A stretch of 64,000 bases of DNA from Dendrolimus kikuchii (taxonomy: Eukaryota > Arthropoda > Insecta > Lepidoptera > Lasiocampidae): assembly GCA_019925095.2 (NCBI GenBank), contig CM034405.1, positions 10,488,401 to 10,552,400 of the forward strand, read 5' to 3'. The notes below the pieces were generated by a model. The model made no database searches. It was not told the origin of the DNA and saw nothing but the letters and a program-made list of their open reading frames with translations. Shown one piece after another: positions 22,923 to 34,700 of the stretch. A program made the translations under genes and the position numbers. Numbering within the stretch: the first letter of the stretch is position 1; every line of letters starts with the position of its first letter.

Positions 22923-23183
22923 AAAATAATAATAATTTTAAAAAAAGAAAATTGTTTACATAATAAGTTAAGTTTAGTTTTAAAAGTATAGTATAAATAA
23001 TACCATTTTTTCCTTTAAGCACTAGATAGATAGATATTCTCAGTTATAATTCATATATTTTAATTTTTGTGTCCATCATTATTATTTTTTGGTAGATTTT
23101 TTCAGTGATATCCATTTAAATGGTATCATATCTGGCGTAATGCTAATTTCATATTATTATTAGAAATCCCTAAAGGTATTTCT

Positions 23184-23195
23184 AGAGGGGGGACA
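23184..23195 (+). other. Polypurine tract of the BEL/Pao element
   Basis: AGAGGGGGGA directly before the TGTGTCGACC start of the 3' LTR, the position of the plus-strand primer in LTR elements. Confidence 0.6.
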
Positions 23196-23507
23196 TGTGT
23201 CGACCTAAATAACCTAAATTCCTTTTGTCCTTTTAAACCATTCCCTTTCCATAAACTCGGCAAAAACAAAAAAAAACTAAAAGAGGAAACCCCGAAGATG
23301 TCAAGAGATGGCGCCATCTGTATGCGCGGTCGACTGCAAAACGTCAAGGCTGTCAAGTTAAATTCTCTCTCTCTCAACCGACACGTACGTGCGCAAAAAA
23401 CCGAAAAATATTTCAAAACTATAAAAACTGTGCGGGGTCCAGGTGCGAGGATCAAAGCCGGGTAAGTCCCTTTTCCTTCCTTGCCCTCACATATCACACA
23501 ATAAAAT
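23196..23507 (+). repeat. 3' LTR of the BEL/Pao element
   Basis: Begins TGTGTCGACC (a BEL-like start) and from 23211 matches 16850-17146. The shared sequence ends at ACACAATAAAAT; beyond that the copies diverge. Confidence 0.88.
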
Positions 23508-24203
23508 TGATAATTATTTGAGTAGCTGATACAAAAACAATACTACCGAGACCGAGAGCGTAAAATCAATTTTTCCTACAAATCTTTGCCGTTTGTTTAC
23601 TTTAAATACTTGAGCGTGCCCAAAATGATTTTACGTTCACAACCCCTGTACAAGACGACACTGTTCAAATATCTCATATAATAAAATATTTTATACTTTA
23701 GACATTTTTTATCCTTAGAAACTAATATGATTGAGAGAAAAAGACATAGAGAAATTTTCGACAAAACTCTTATGACTATCTGGTACATATTATAATAATT
23801 TAATGTTTTTTTTTTTCAAGTCAAGCCTCTGCCTTTAACATTCCTACGCATTACTTCTAAGGCCGGTACATTTTATTCTTCATACTTACAATACAACAAT
23901 ACATTTTAAATATTTAATAAAGTTTTTAAATATTCAACTATTTGATATAGTTTTTGATAAACTATTGCCATATACATTACATATTAATCATGTATGATCT
24001 TCATCTCTAGATTTGGACTATGAATGTTCTTATGTAGGTTATAGTTATAAAATATTTGAAAAGCCTTTTTCTTGAACTGCATAGTGCATATACGTACACG
24101 TTTGGTTATTGCAGATACAGAAAGCCGTACAATAACTGTATTTTGTTTTTTTCCAAAAATCTATTCCGCAACTTTTTACTGCTAAAGCGGTCTTAAAGTA
24201 GAT

Positions 24204-24942
24204 TAAAGGATGAATTATGCTAGATCGTGGCGGGCGCGACCCGTGTCCGAGCCCCGTAAAGCTACATGTTCATATTATACCGAGTGTGGGCCGAGTCATT
24301 ATACCGCCGCTGTAACTCGGTTACGGGCGTAGTGTTGTGATTTATTATTGATTTAACACAAGTATTAATAAATGATGGACTTCTTGTTATCGGAGATGGC
24401 AGCTATTGCCATTGCCATTGATGAAGAGGAATCAATAGCACGAAGAAATCTAAGAAAATGGGGCGTGCACCCTATTTAGAGAAAGCTTCGTTAGAGATAG
24501 CAGATAATGAAGACAAATTCTTTGGATATTTTAGAATGTCTAAGGATAACTTTCAAATTTTACTACATAAGTTAACGCTTGCTCTTAAAAGACAGAAGAC
24601 AAAATTTCAGGCACCAATAACACCTAAAGAAAGATTAGCAGTATATCTCATGTAAGAAAATAATTTTTCATCGTCCATTCTGACTCAAAAATACGGGGTT
24701 CCTCCCTAAACTTTCGTTGCTCACTGCTCGGACACGCCACGGCCGTTCATGTTGCGACGAGTCGAGAAGGGCGCGAAGCGGAACCGTGCGTCGTCAGAGC
24801 ACGTCCGGGCCTCGTCCGGGATGCGGACGCCACACGGTAATAGCATAAACTGCATCATATAAAATCTTCGTGAAGTTTTGAATCCGTGCCTCGTACCGGG
24901 CACGGCTCGCGCTCGCTACGGTCTAGCATAATTCATCCTTTA
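24204..24942 (+). mobile_element. Internally deleted PIF/Harbinger-type element
   Basis: Inverted ends: 24204-24232 begins TAAAGGATGAATTATGCT and 24914-24942 is its reverse complement with two mismatches in 29. Between them is the start of a Harbinger transposase and then a GC-rich 3' part; the catalytic DDE domain is missing. The palindromic edge (TAAA/TTTA) prevents me from defining the target duplication. Confidence 0.7.
24372..24655 (+). pseudogene. PIF/Harbinger (HARBI1-like) transposase N-terminal fragment
   Basis: ATG at 24372 opens EEESIARRNLRKWGVHP; a one-base frameshift near 24465 then moves the frame to PYLEKASLEIADNEDKFF and GYFRMSKDNFQILLHKL ... PITPKERLAVYLM, the conserved N-terminal region of HARBI1-type nucleases. 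It stops at 24655, before the catalytic core. Confidence 0.75.
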
Positions 24943-26358
24943 AACCAAAAAATTTGTTTGGAAAATCGTTTAAAAATTATATGCAGTTTCCAAAAAGTGC
25001 AAATCACAATTAATGCAAAAGATTGAACTTTATTCATAGTCCAAATATTAATCTTTAATAAATATAATATATATTTATATACATTGAGAACAATATTTAT
25101 GTTACGATAATATCATGGGCTTTTATTTTTATTTAACAACCGTTTAAAAGCTTTTAAATCTCATCGGTTTATATTGTATATCCATTTAATCAAAAGCTTT
25201 ATTATAAATATCATAAACTGTAACTTATCATTTACTAAATGCGATATGTGATATATTTTAATAACTGAACAAAATTATTTTTTAATTATTAGGCACCTTT
25301 ATCTTACTCTAAAAAATCAATAAAAGTAAGCCATGTTCCATATCTTCAGCGTTGATGTTTAAAGTAATTTTAATTTAATCTCAACAAACATTTATTCTAT
25401 TTAATATATTAAATCTCACTAATTTCAACACGAAAACTTGGTCATTATGCACCGTCAAATACAAGATGATAATTTTGACAACTCACCCTAGGGATGGGGT
25501 AGTATATAATCATTAGTGAACATATTCGATAATTGATTATTATTCTCATAGAACTTGGAATCGATATGTGATAGTTGCATGTCAGTATGGTCAGATTATA
25601 AGACGAAAGGTTTTTTAAAATATGCATTTACAAGAAACAATATACTTACATAAATGTATTTTTTTATTTTAGTAGTGCTATAATCAATATAACAAAAATA
25701 AACTGTTGTTCAGTTTAGAGTAATTTTACATATTTTTAGACCATAAAACTGCATAGTACAACGTCCCCTTTAAGTTCCCGCCAAACTTCGATTTATTTAA
25801 TTTCAAAATCGGTTTTCGATAATCTGGTTATGCGTGCCACTTTACTAAGTAGGTGGTACCCATTAATGAAGTACGACATTGAAGGTAGTATATTTACTGG
25901 AGAAAATATGAAACCTCATTGGCGTAAGCTGATAAAATTATCATCCTAAATTAATCAAACCATAGATAGATTTTCATTATACAAGTCAGATGAAATAATA
26001 CAATAATTTCAACTCAAAGATCTGCTGTTTAAGCTAGAACTAGCTTTGAATTCATTTAGTTGGTTCCATAATTTGCTGATATAGGTAATATCTTGATATA
26101 ACGATCTTGCATATAAGCCTTTGCAATTTTCTGTTACAAAAGCAATACAGTATATTTGAATTCTATATAGTAACCGCAATTGCCTTCAATTAATATTCTC
26201 TCTCTTCTCCTAATTTAAGTTCAATTAAATTACAAAACATTTTCACAGTGAAAGAGACGCAGTTATTTGTGCTTTAATGCTTGGAAGAGAATTAATCAAC
26301 ACGACAACACTATTTATTTGGTTTTAAGATATAAACTTTAAGACCATCTTCACAAAAC

Positions 26359-26390
26359 CTTACGCAAAGGTTTAATAACCTTTGCGTAAG
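26359..26390. repeat. 14-bp perfect hairpin
   Basis: 26359-26372 and 26377-26390 are exact inverted copies, loop TAAT. Confidence 0.75.
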
Positions 26391-27240
26391 CCTTAATAGG
26401 CTTAATACGAATCTTACTTAATTAGTCATTTACCATGGGCCTTATATATTCTGCTTTCTCATGAGTTGGAGACTCGATTCCTTAGAATAATTGAACTCAG
26501 TATAATTTTTGACACAGTTTATTAGCATTTTTTGATATATGTTTTTTTTAAACGCTGTTGTCGTGTCCTTTAAAAGAGCTGTGATAAGTGAAGCTTTGGC
26601 ACATCGTTAAATTAAATCCTAACTTGCAAATGAGAGAATTACACACGTCTTGTGTTATAAAGAGAATTAGCAAAGTTATTATTCATCTCTTAATTCAATT
26701 TAGCAATATGATAAATTCTGAATTTATTGAATTTAATGCTATATAACGAACTGAATGAGATATATACGTTAGTCAGATTAATTCAGCATAATTTAATTAA
26801 AACATTCAAGAAACACAAGGAATTATAGAGAAGGTAATTAAAATAATTAGTATGAAGGAATTTCAAATGGTAAGTACAGTTCATAGTATAATAAAATAAT
26901 CTTCCGGTGATTTTATTCATAAAATTTGCATATTATTCAAGATATTCAATGGTGAGACAGAGATTTTTATAAACACTGAGGCCTAGTTGAGAACAGAGCC
27001 TACTTGCGCCGTTCGATAGCCATTTTCATGTCTATTTTGTGTTTCGGTCATGATGCAAGAAAATAACGTACTAAGCTTTATATGTATCTGTCTCGCTTAC
27101 ACTCGATGGTCGCGCTCGCTCGTAGCCACATTGCGTATTGGATATGGAGTGTACGTGTACCTATATATGAATACAATATGTGTATATAAAGACAGAAAAT
27201 TTATGTATACGATACGTATATATATAAATAAGTACGTAAG

Positions 27241-27268
27241 AAACTGATAAATATTGTTTTATCAGTTT
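27241..27268. repeat. 11-bp hairpin
   Basis: AAACTGATAAA and TTTATCAGTTT flank a six-base loop, 23 bases before the next hairpin. Confidence 0.6.
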
Positions 27269-27291
27269 TTTACGTAGGTTTTTTGACCTGC

Positions 27292-27346
27292 TGTATGCTC
27301 TCGGATTGGCTATATGTAGGGCATATAGCCAATCCGAGAGCATACA
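27292..27346. repeat. Perfect 25-bp-arm hairpin
   Basis: 27292-27316 is the exact reverse complement of 27322-27346; loop TAGGG. Confidence 0.88.
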
Positions 27347-27764
27347 TTACATAATATTTAATTATATGCAAATTTACTGAATTATCGTTTTTGGAGAGTG
27401 CTGACTAGAAAAATATAAGATAGGTAAATTGCCCGCGAGAACCCCACATAAGTCAACGACATAGATAAATAGATTATTGCATTTCTTTATTATTTACTAT
27501 ACACGAATACAACTGTACTTACCGATAGGTAGGTACGTATAATTCTTAGAGATAAAAATGACGCTTACCAATTATTTTGCAAGGAATAAAGTTGTATTTA
27601 TTTTGAATATAGTGTTATTATATTGTCTGTTATTCGTTAAATCTTTAAACTACATAAAAGTTGGCCAAAGAGTTACACGACTTCAATCAAGCAATAGTTT
27701 CTTAATCATCCAATATAATCTAAAAAGTAATATATTTTTTTATTGTTAATAGCAGGCAATAATG

Positions 27765-27850
27765 TATACAGCCCACTTGGCGGAAAGTGGTTACTGTCGC
27801 CTATGGACGTATGCAACACGTGGGACTTTACGCACGCATTGCCAGTCTCA
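27765..27850 (+). repeat. Family A/B repeat head fragment
   Basis: GGAAAGTGGTTACTGTCGCC then TATGGACGTATGCAACAC matches the head of the copies at 45930, 52500 and 58500. Confidence 0.5.
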
Positions 27851-28077
27851 ATATAAATTTTGTGAAACCATTCTGGAATAACCCTATATCGTAACGAGTT
27901 AAAGCCTAGGAGGTAATTTCCATGCAAGTCGTAATCGTTTCCGGAATAAATTTACTAGAGCACTATTGCGCAGTTATTCTACACGTGGTAGAGGTATCTT
28001 CTATCATTATGTTGATTAAAATTCTCTGGGCGGGCTCGTTTGGTGTGATATCACATTCTTAGAGAATGTCAGAGTGC

Positions 28078-28290
28078 AACGTTTAACCTTCAGGAATCAG
28101 GTTCCACTTTGCCCCCCCCCCATCCCGTTCCTCTATCCCATCCTTTCAATCTCATCACACGTATACCACGCTATACGCTAACAATGCATAGGCATCACCC
28201 CTGACGTTGTAAACGTCCAAATGTGGCGGTATCTACTTTCCTTTACTTGGGCGGTCTCTCTGTTTGCCGGGTTCAAACAATCATCAAGAA
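28078..28290 (-). repeat. Family B repeat fragment
   Basis: Reverse complement shows the CAAACAGAGAG...GGATGGGA progression and purine-rich GGGATGGGGG block seen in the copies at 45900 and 52450. Includes a C-run at 28102-28111 on +. Confidence 0.4.
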
Positions 28291-28535
28291 AATGAGGATG
28301 AACATTCCGCATAGATAACGCGGCGCCGTTGTGGAATTGATGCTTTGTCATCGGATCAGATAGCTCCCCAGAACACTCCCCCTTTATACAGAAAGTAAAA
28401 CACTTAAGAGACAGTTTCTACGTAGCGTAGGCCTGTTATGTGCGTTTAACAACTCGCCCGAAATGGCGTTGAAATACGTATCCATGTTTAACAAATCATT
28501 TAAGTAACCAAGCGTGATCAATTACAGCACTTCTC

Positions 28536-28541
28536 TTTATT
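28536..28541 (-). promoter_or_regulatory. Candidate polyadenylation signal for the distal SNAP-25 end
   Basis: AATAAA on the - strand, about 120 nt beyond the stop codon of the distal last exon. Confidence 0.5.
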
Positions 28542-28657
28542 GAAACTGAAGTACTGTAACTCTAAGGCCAATAATAGAAGAAAACTCACAATAATGTAAT
28601 GACTTTTAAAACAGTACGGAAGCGTCATTTCAGGAACAAAACATTAGCGCTTCGTGT

Positions 28658-28723
28658 TTAGGATTTGAGGAGTTTGTTCGCTCGCTGGTTAGCCACTGCT
28701 ATGCGGGTCTCGTTGCTCTCACC
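28658..28723 (-). CDS. Snap25: SNAP-25 distal last exon
   Basis: Acceptor TTTTACAG|GGT, then [15 protein letters not shown], five more residues (NKLLK), Ser and TAA. Starts in phase 0 as required after AAG at 40714. Pyrimidine-containing acceptor and a downstream AATAAA support normal use. Covers layers +3 to +8 of the second SNARE helix. Confidence 0.92.
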   Translation of the reverse strand, partial: GESNETRIAVANQRANKLLKS

Positions 28724-31700
28724 CTGTAAAATATTGAAATAGATCAGTAAATTGTTTTATAAATCAATATAATTACCATTAATTATAGTGAACTGCCGAG
28801 TATAGGTGACATAGGTACCTATAATTACAGTGAATTGTCGAGCTTGGGTGACCTGTTGTAATATTAAAATACCAGAATAGTTTGCATCTGTGATAGAGTT
28901 AGTATATTCAGTGTTAAATCTTTAATGTCGTATTTCTGTATGTGCATTGCAAGCGTCGTTACACCTTTTGTTATTGTGCACTATCTTTTAGTTCATTAAA
29001 GCCTTTACTTGGTTGCAGTTATTGTGTGTACATACAATATACAATGAAAGTAGCTTACAAAATATAGTTTAACACACCTCAAGTCATAAATAACATAGTT
29101 TTTGAATGTACTTAGGATTTAGTACCTCTGTTAATTTGATAATTTGTTTAAATTCTAAAGCTAGTACATTAGTTGCAGAAAATCTTTCAGTTGTCTGATA
29201 ATTCCGCATCTGAAGATATGCAGGCCTTCTTTAATTAATAAAGTCGGTTTTGCACATTTCACAGCAGTTTCAATAATGTAATAGATGTGTATTTTACCAT
29301 CAAGCACGGGAAAATATAGCACTGTTGACACCACCCTCAATAGTCGGCACCCTGTTGATTTATTCAAAACATCAATAAGTCTTAATATTTTTTGGTAGCC
29401 TTACAATACTATTATTGTATGGCTGCAAAGTAAAAAATATTACGATTTTAATGTTTTGAATAGATTAATAGGGTGTCAATCATTGAGCAGCCGATAATGG
29501 TACAGTTCAATTTTAATAGCTGCATCAACATCCATCTATACTTGGGAATATCATATGTTCCCTATTAGCAACTACTCTCGTTATTATCGTGGCGTCAATA
29601 CTAATTTAATGTAGGAAACGTAAGTAGGTATTTATTTTCTTTTCTGTATTTTTACCTAATATCGTGACATGCAAAACTGGCTTTATCGTAATAATTCTAA
29701 TTCACATAAGTCATAAGCCTTTTATTGTGGCAGTTTTAAGCAGTGCCATGATACTGTGTATTTTATTTTATACGTCATGTAAAATGTTAAACACAGAAGC
29801 TAGCTGTGATTTTTGCAGCTTAGCGTTTTATTTGCGCATTAGATAGAATTCACATTTTTTAATAATAATATATATTGTAGCATATTGATATTTCTTAGTT
29901 ATACGAAAAAAATACTGATAATTTTATTGCTTCTTTTTAGTATTTAGAATTTTGATATTTTCATTCTAATCCGCGTAAACATCTAATTTGAGGACTGAAA
30001 CGCCATTTATTGTATCATAACATAACTATAATAAGTATCTTTATTATTTTAAAAAGAGATAAACAGTTTAGAATTAGATAATTACTAGAGCCTCACTATT
30101 GCAACCACATGATACTAACCATGTAAATAAAGTAAGGCTCGTATCAGCAAAACTCTATTTATCAAAAATGTGAATTCTATTTTGAAAATATAATCAAATG
30201 ATTTTAAAAGTGCTCTTACTTATTAAGACTGTGCGTTAAGATAAGAAATAAATATACTCACGGTTATCATCGACTTGTCGAGTGTTTTGTATGTGTATAG
30301 TACAGATTTGCTAGTCTCGTGGTGTTAAGGATTTCGTGAGGAAGTATATATTTCTTGAAAAGCGACAACCAACACTACAATATTTATACATTTAATAATT
30401 CGACGTATATATTCTTATTTACATATTATTATCATTATGTATTTATATTCAGTTTTAATTCTTCCTAGTCGTATTTATGTAATACCATGGTAGAAACAAC
30501 TACGAATGACAACGGCCCAGTAAAAATAGCAACTTTATAGGTCACTGTTGGCATCCCACCCAATAAATTTACCCAAGATAATATATAATAATATTACTAC
30601 CACAATATTGCTACAAAACTAAACATATTGAGATTTATTAACGTTTCCAATAAATACGTATGATGCCAATGCCGATCACTGCCATCAATGATATATATTC
30701 CGCTATATCCCAACATCGTATATTTCTACTATAAGCTAGAGGATATAAGAAATCTTTCTTCTCTAACTTTTTGGGAAAGAAAAACTCCACATAAACTTTC
30801 AAACAATTTCTTAGTTCTTTTTTCATTTTCGTAACTAATTTAGGTTTAAAAAATATGATTGAAATATTCGGATGTTGCTGAAGTTTTTTATTTGAGATTT
30901 CTACAAAAACGGACCAGTGGCGTCAACTGTGATTGCAGTATCTTAAGAGTTAGGTTTTTATTGGACGATTGTCTTTCTTTAAGCCAATATTAGACGATTC
31001 ATTTGTATTTTTCAATTTGATTGAAACAATCAAAGCGACCCATATAAACACAAATTTGACTTATTCAATAATAAATAATCGGCAGACAAACACATATATT
31101 GTATATCCCCAAATTAAACAAGTTACGCTTGTGTTATAGGTAATAATATACAACGGACTTCTCTGGGGCCGATCTCAGACACCTAGACCATAGTAAATAA
31201 CGGAGGAAATTCGTTCCCGAAATTTACCATACCAGGAATCGAAACTGGAGCCTCTGCGTTGCAGTGAGGCAGGCCGGCAAAGGCTTAGCCCGCTCAACCA
31301 CAGAAGCATTCAAGAATAACATTGAGTAACGTCGCATTCTTTCTAATCTGTGACTGTCAATCAAACTGATTCAACTTGGTTGATGCGTGTAATATCAGTA
31401 TTATTACTTTTCTTCCATGGTAATAGATTTTACGTGTTGGTTATCAACAAATTGTTAACACATTAGTCTACGCCTCGTCCAAAGCATTTAATTTGCTATA
31501 ACTTTCTATTACGTAATGTTTAAATGTTTCAAACTAAATCCAATAAATTCAATTAATATTGAAAAAAGAAAAACTATTAAAATGAATGGAAAATACATAG
31601 AAGTCTAAATAAAACTATTATAAATATGTTGTGTTCTGAGTATGTTAACTTGATTGCCAAAAGTATAGTCGGAGACAAACTTTACGGCCACTAGAGATTA

Positions 31701-34700
31701 GGCGCCTAAGACTGCGAAATACATGATGTAGTATGAAGTAGCGTAGTAATATTGCGCAGTCATATACTGCTAACGAAATTAGTCATAAAGTTTGGCACTA
31801 ACGATATAATTTCTATTACTAAAATAAGTTTATACTGTGTATGTAGTTTAGAAAGATATTTTTGAAAAATCAAATGAAAATAAATAAACATTTTAATGTA
31901 AATAATTTTATTTATCTATAAAAAAAAGAAAATAAATTATGAAATGTAAAAAATATATCACCGATTAAATGATAGGCATACTTACACATAACACTAAATA
32001 TATTATATTTATCAGCTGCTAATAACTACATATTTCATAGAAGCAGATATGTATATAATTGGATATGTGCAAAACCTATATAACATGTACTTTCTTCACT
32101 ATAATTATAGATTATATATTATTTTAATTAAAACCGGTTTTATGTATATGTAGTTAAAGCTTGAATGCCTGTAAGATAATTTAAAAAATAATGAATCTTG
32201 CGGGTTTATTTTAACAAAACTACTATGCCAAGCCATTAAGAATAGGATCGCACTTGGTGACAATTTCAGTTTGACCATGTGTCTTGTACTGTCAGCAGAA
32301 AAATATTTTGCATGCGTACAAGATTTTCTTATTTGTCGTAGTTTGACGGTTCACACCCCTTTACAAGAAAATTAAAAAAAATAGTCCTTACAAGGTACCC
32401 TATGGATTGGTATAATAAATAATACAGTATGTGTTTTATATTTTTCAAAATCAGCGGATATGATTCTTGAATTTTGCAATCAAAACAAATTTATTTGTTT
32501 AAAATATGTCATAAAGTTGGTATTTATATGCTGTTCAATGTTCCAAAATCTTTCATTCAAAATCGGCCTCGACAGTATTTTGAGTGTTTTTCGATATTTA
32601 TTATAGTTTAGGGTTTGGCCTATTGAGAAATTCACCCGTATAAAGTGGTAACTCTTTATAAATGTATAATAGGTTTCAGTCAAAGCAATGTATATATATT
32701 TTAAAAATGAATAAGTACTTGGAGTATGCGACCGCTAAGCGGCAAAACCCTCTCTAAATAAAGAGAGGAAAATACGTACTTACTCATGTATTATATTATT
32801 GTACAGGAACAATAAAAAAAATGTAAGTAAAAATGAGTTTGTCTTGTTTTTGCACATCCTACTCATAAATTTTTAAGTGACGATGACAAAAATATAAAAC
32901 AAACGGCGTCTTCGCAATCCTATTCTTACTTGATGCGAACAAGATAAATCAGTTTTAAAATAGTTATAATTAACAACGTAACAATGGCAGACATAAATGC
33001 TCCTATGAAAATAGTGTACTAAGCCCATTATTTCATGTCTTTATCACACACTGTATATTTTCTGTTAATACTTGTATGGCTTGACTCAAAAACATTTAAT
33101 GAACACAAAACATTACTAGTAAATATTACTACTATTGCGAAAAAACTCACAGAACTGGATATATGTTTATACATAGTGTAAAAAGAGGATCAATTTATTG
33201 AATCTATTGTATTTTTTTTAATTAAATTGATAGATTGTTGTTGTAGTGTAATCACTACACTCATGTAATGAGTATGAGCCCAAAAAATAGTAATATTAAA
33301 ATGTTTAATATTAATCACATTACCAAAATATTTACTGTAATCATCTATTCTAATAGATTAACTTTGGGTTAAATATACATGCATTATCCATATTTAAATG
33401 TGGTTAAAGCAATTGATATTTTTGTAACAGTAACACCATAATTACTATTATTATATAAACACTGGATAAATGCATATTCACAAAATAATAATTTTGAATT
33501 CACCTAACACATATATTTCTTTGTCTTTATGGCATCAATGTAACGACTACGTATAGTTAAATATAATATCTTTGCAACATGTTCTACTGCACAAAATGAG
33601 CACCAAATACTAAAAGAACAACATGTATTTTATTTAAAACATGTGAAGCGGTTTACTTGGAATTATTCAAACACTTATTATCAATAGGTGTAACAAAAAA
33701 GTAAATTTAAAAAATCTCATTATAGCACTTACCTACGTATAAAATGTAAATCAACTGATAGTATAATAAAAAGAAAGCTTTAAAGAAACACTCAAATCAA
33801 TTGAGAGACTTTTTATCATTTTTATAACACATTGCATTTATTCTCATTCTATACGAGTGTTGTGTTGTATGATGTTATAGTATTATCAAATTAAAAATCA
33901 TAATAATAGTGGCTTGAATGGTAATTGAAATTATTTTTATCATGAATTTCAAAATTAAGATATTTTAGCTCTTTCATACACACAGGTTATGAATTTATTA
34001 TAAAATTTAGAATCAATTATTATAAACCATTGATATCCATGTTAACTCAATGTCATTAGATCTAAATCAATAAAATAGTTGAATGGTTTCACTTTTGAAT
34101 TCCCTCAGAACTCAGAAACTCCTTAATCATACACACACAAGTTAAAACTAATAGCTGTAGTCAGAATGGCATATTTATTTGATGAATTTATAGTTTTCAT
34201 AAAAATACATGTCATTCATTATAAAGTACTTCAACAACATATTTTATTAATTTAAATATACAATTTAAGAGTTGAGCGTTTAATAGACTTTTAAAAAGAA
34301 TGAAGAAAAGAGTGCTCTAGTTACTGTGTCCACTTAATACAGTAGCATGCTATAAATTTACAATAAGATAGTCTTAACTTAATATTAAAAATAAGCGAAT
34401 ATGTAGAGCTTTAATAAATAATACCCGAACTGCAGACAAAAATTAAGGGGGAAATCAGTCTACAAATTCCAGTACTTTAAAGCATGATTAGAAAAAAAAA
34501 CTCAAAGAAAATATTTTATCTTAGTTTCATAAGAAGAAAGTATAAAAGAAATTTTTCTGCAGCCGGGTTATATACCCATTCAGAACTTACTTATCACAAT
34601 AAGATATGTATTGTGAGTACTGGAGCTTACAGCAGTCGTTGAAACGGTACATCGGTTTAGACTACTTTAGACAGTATTAAATATTTTTTTTTTTTTAAAT

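Larger units (their letters stand above)
16850..23507 (+). mobile_element. BEL/Pao LTR retrotransposon
   Basis: Two direct LTRs (16850-17146 and about 23196-23507) flank one long Gag-Pol frame (17391-22922). The shared 297 bp differ at a single base, so insertion is recent. The first 15 or so bases of the 5' LTR are replaced by a TA microsatellite (16838-16849), so no target duplication can be read. No envelope frame. It sits in the gap between the two convergent host genes. Confidence 0.93.
23508..28657. other. Intergenic stretch between BEL/Pao and SNAP-25
   Basis: AT-rich; contains a deleted PIF/Harbinger element, hairpins (26359-26390, 27241-27268, 27292-27346) and family A/B repeat pieces. 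No host gene recognised. A 63-codon ATG frame with a hydrophobic run at 27558-27749 is probably chance. The SNAP-25 3' UTR should occupy the right end. Confidence 0.5.
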
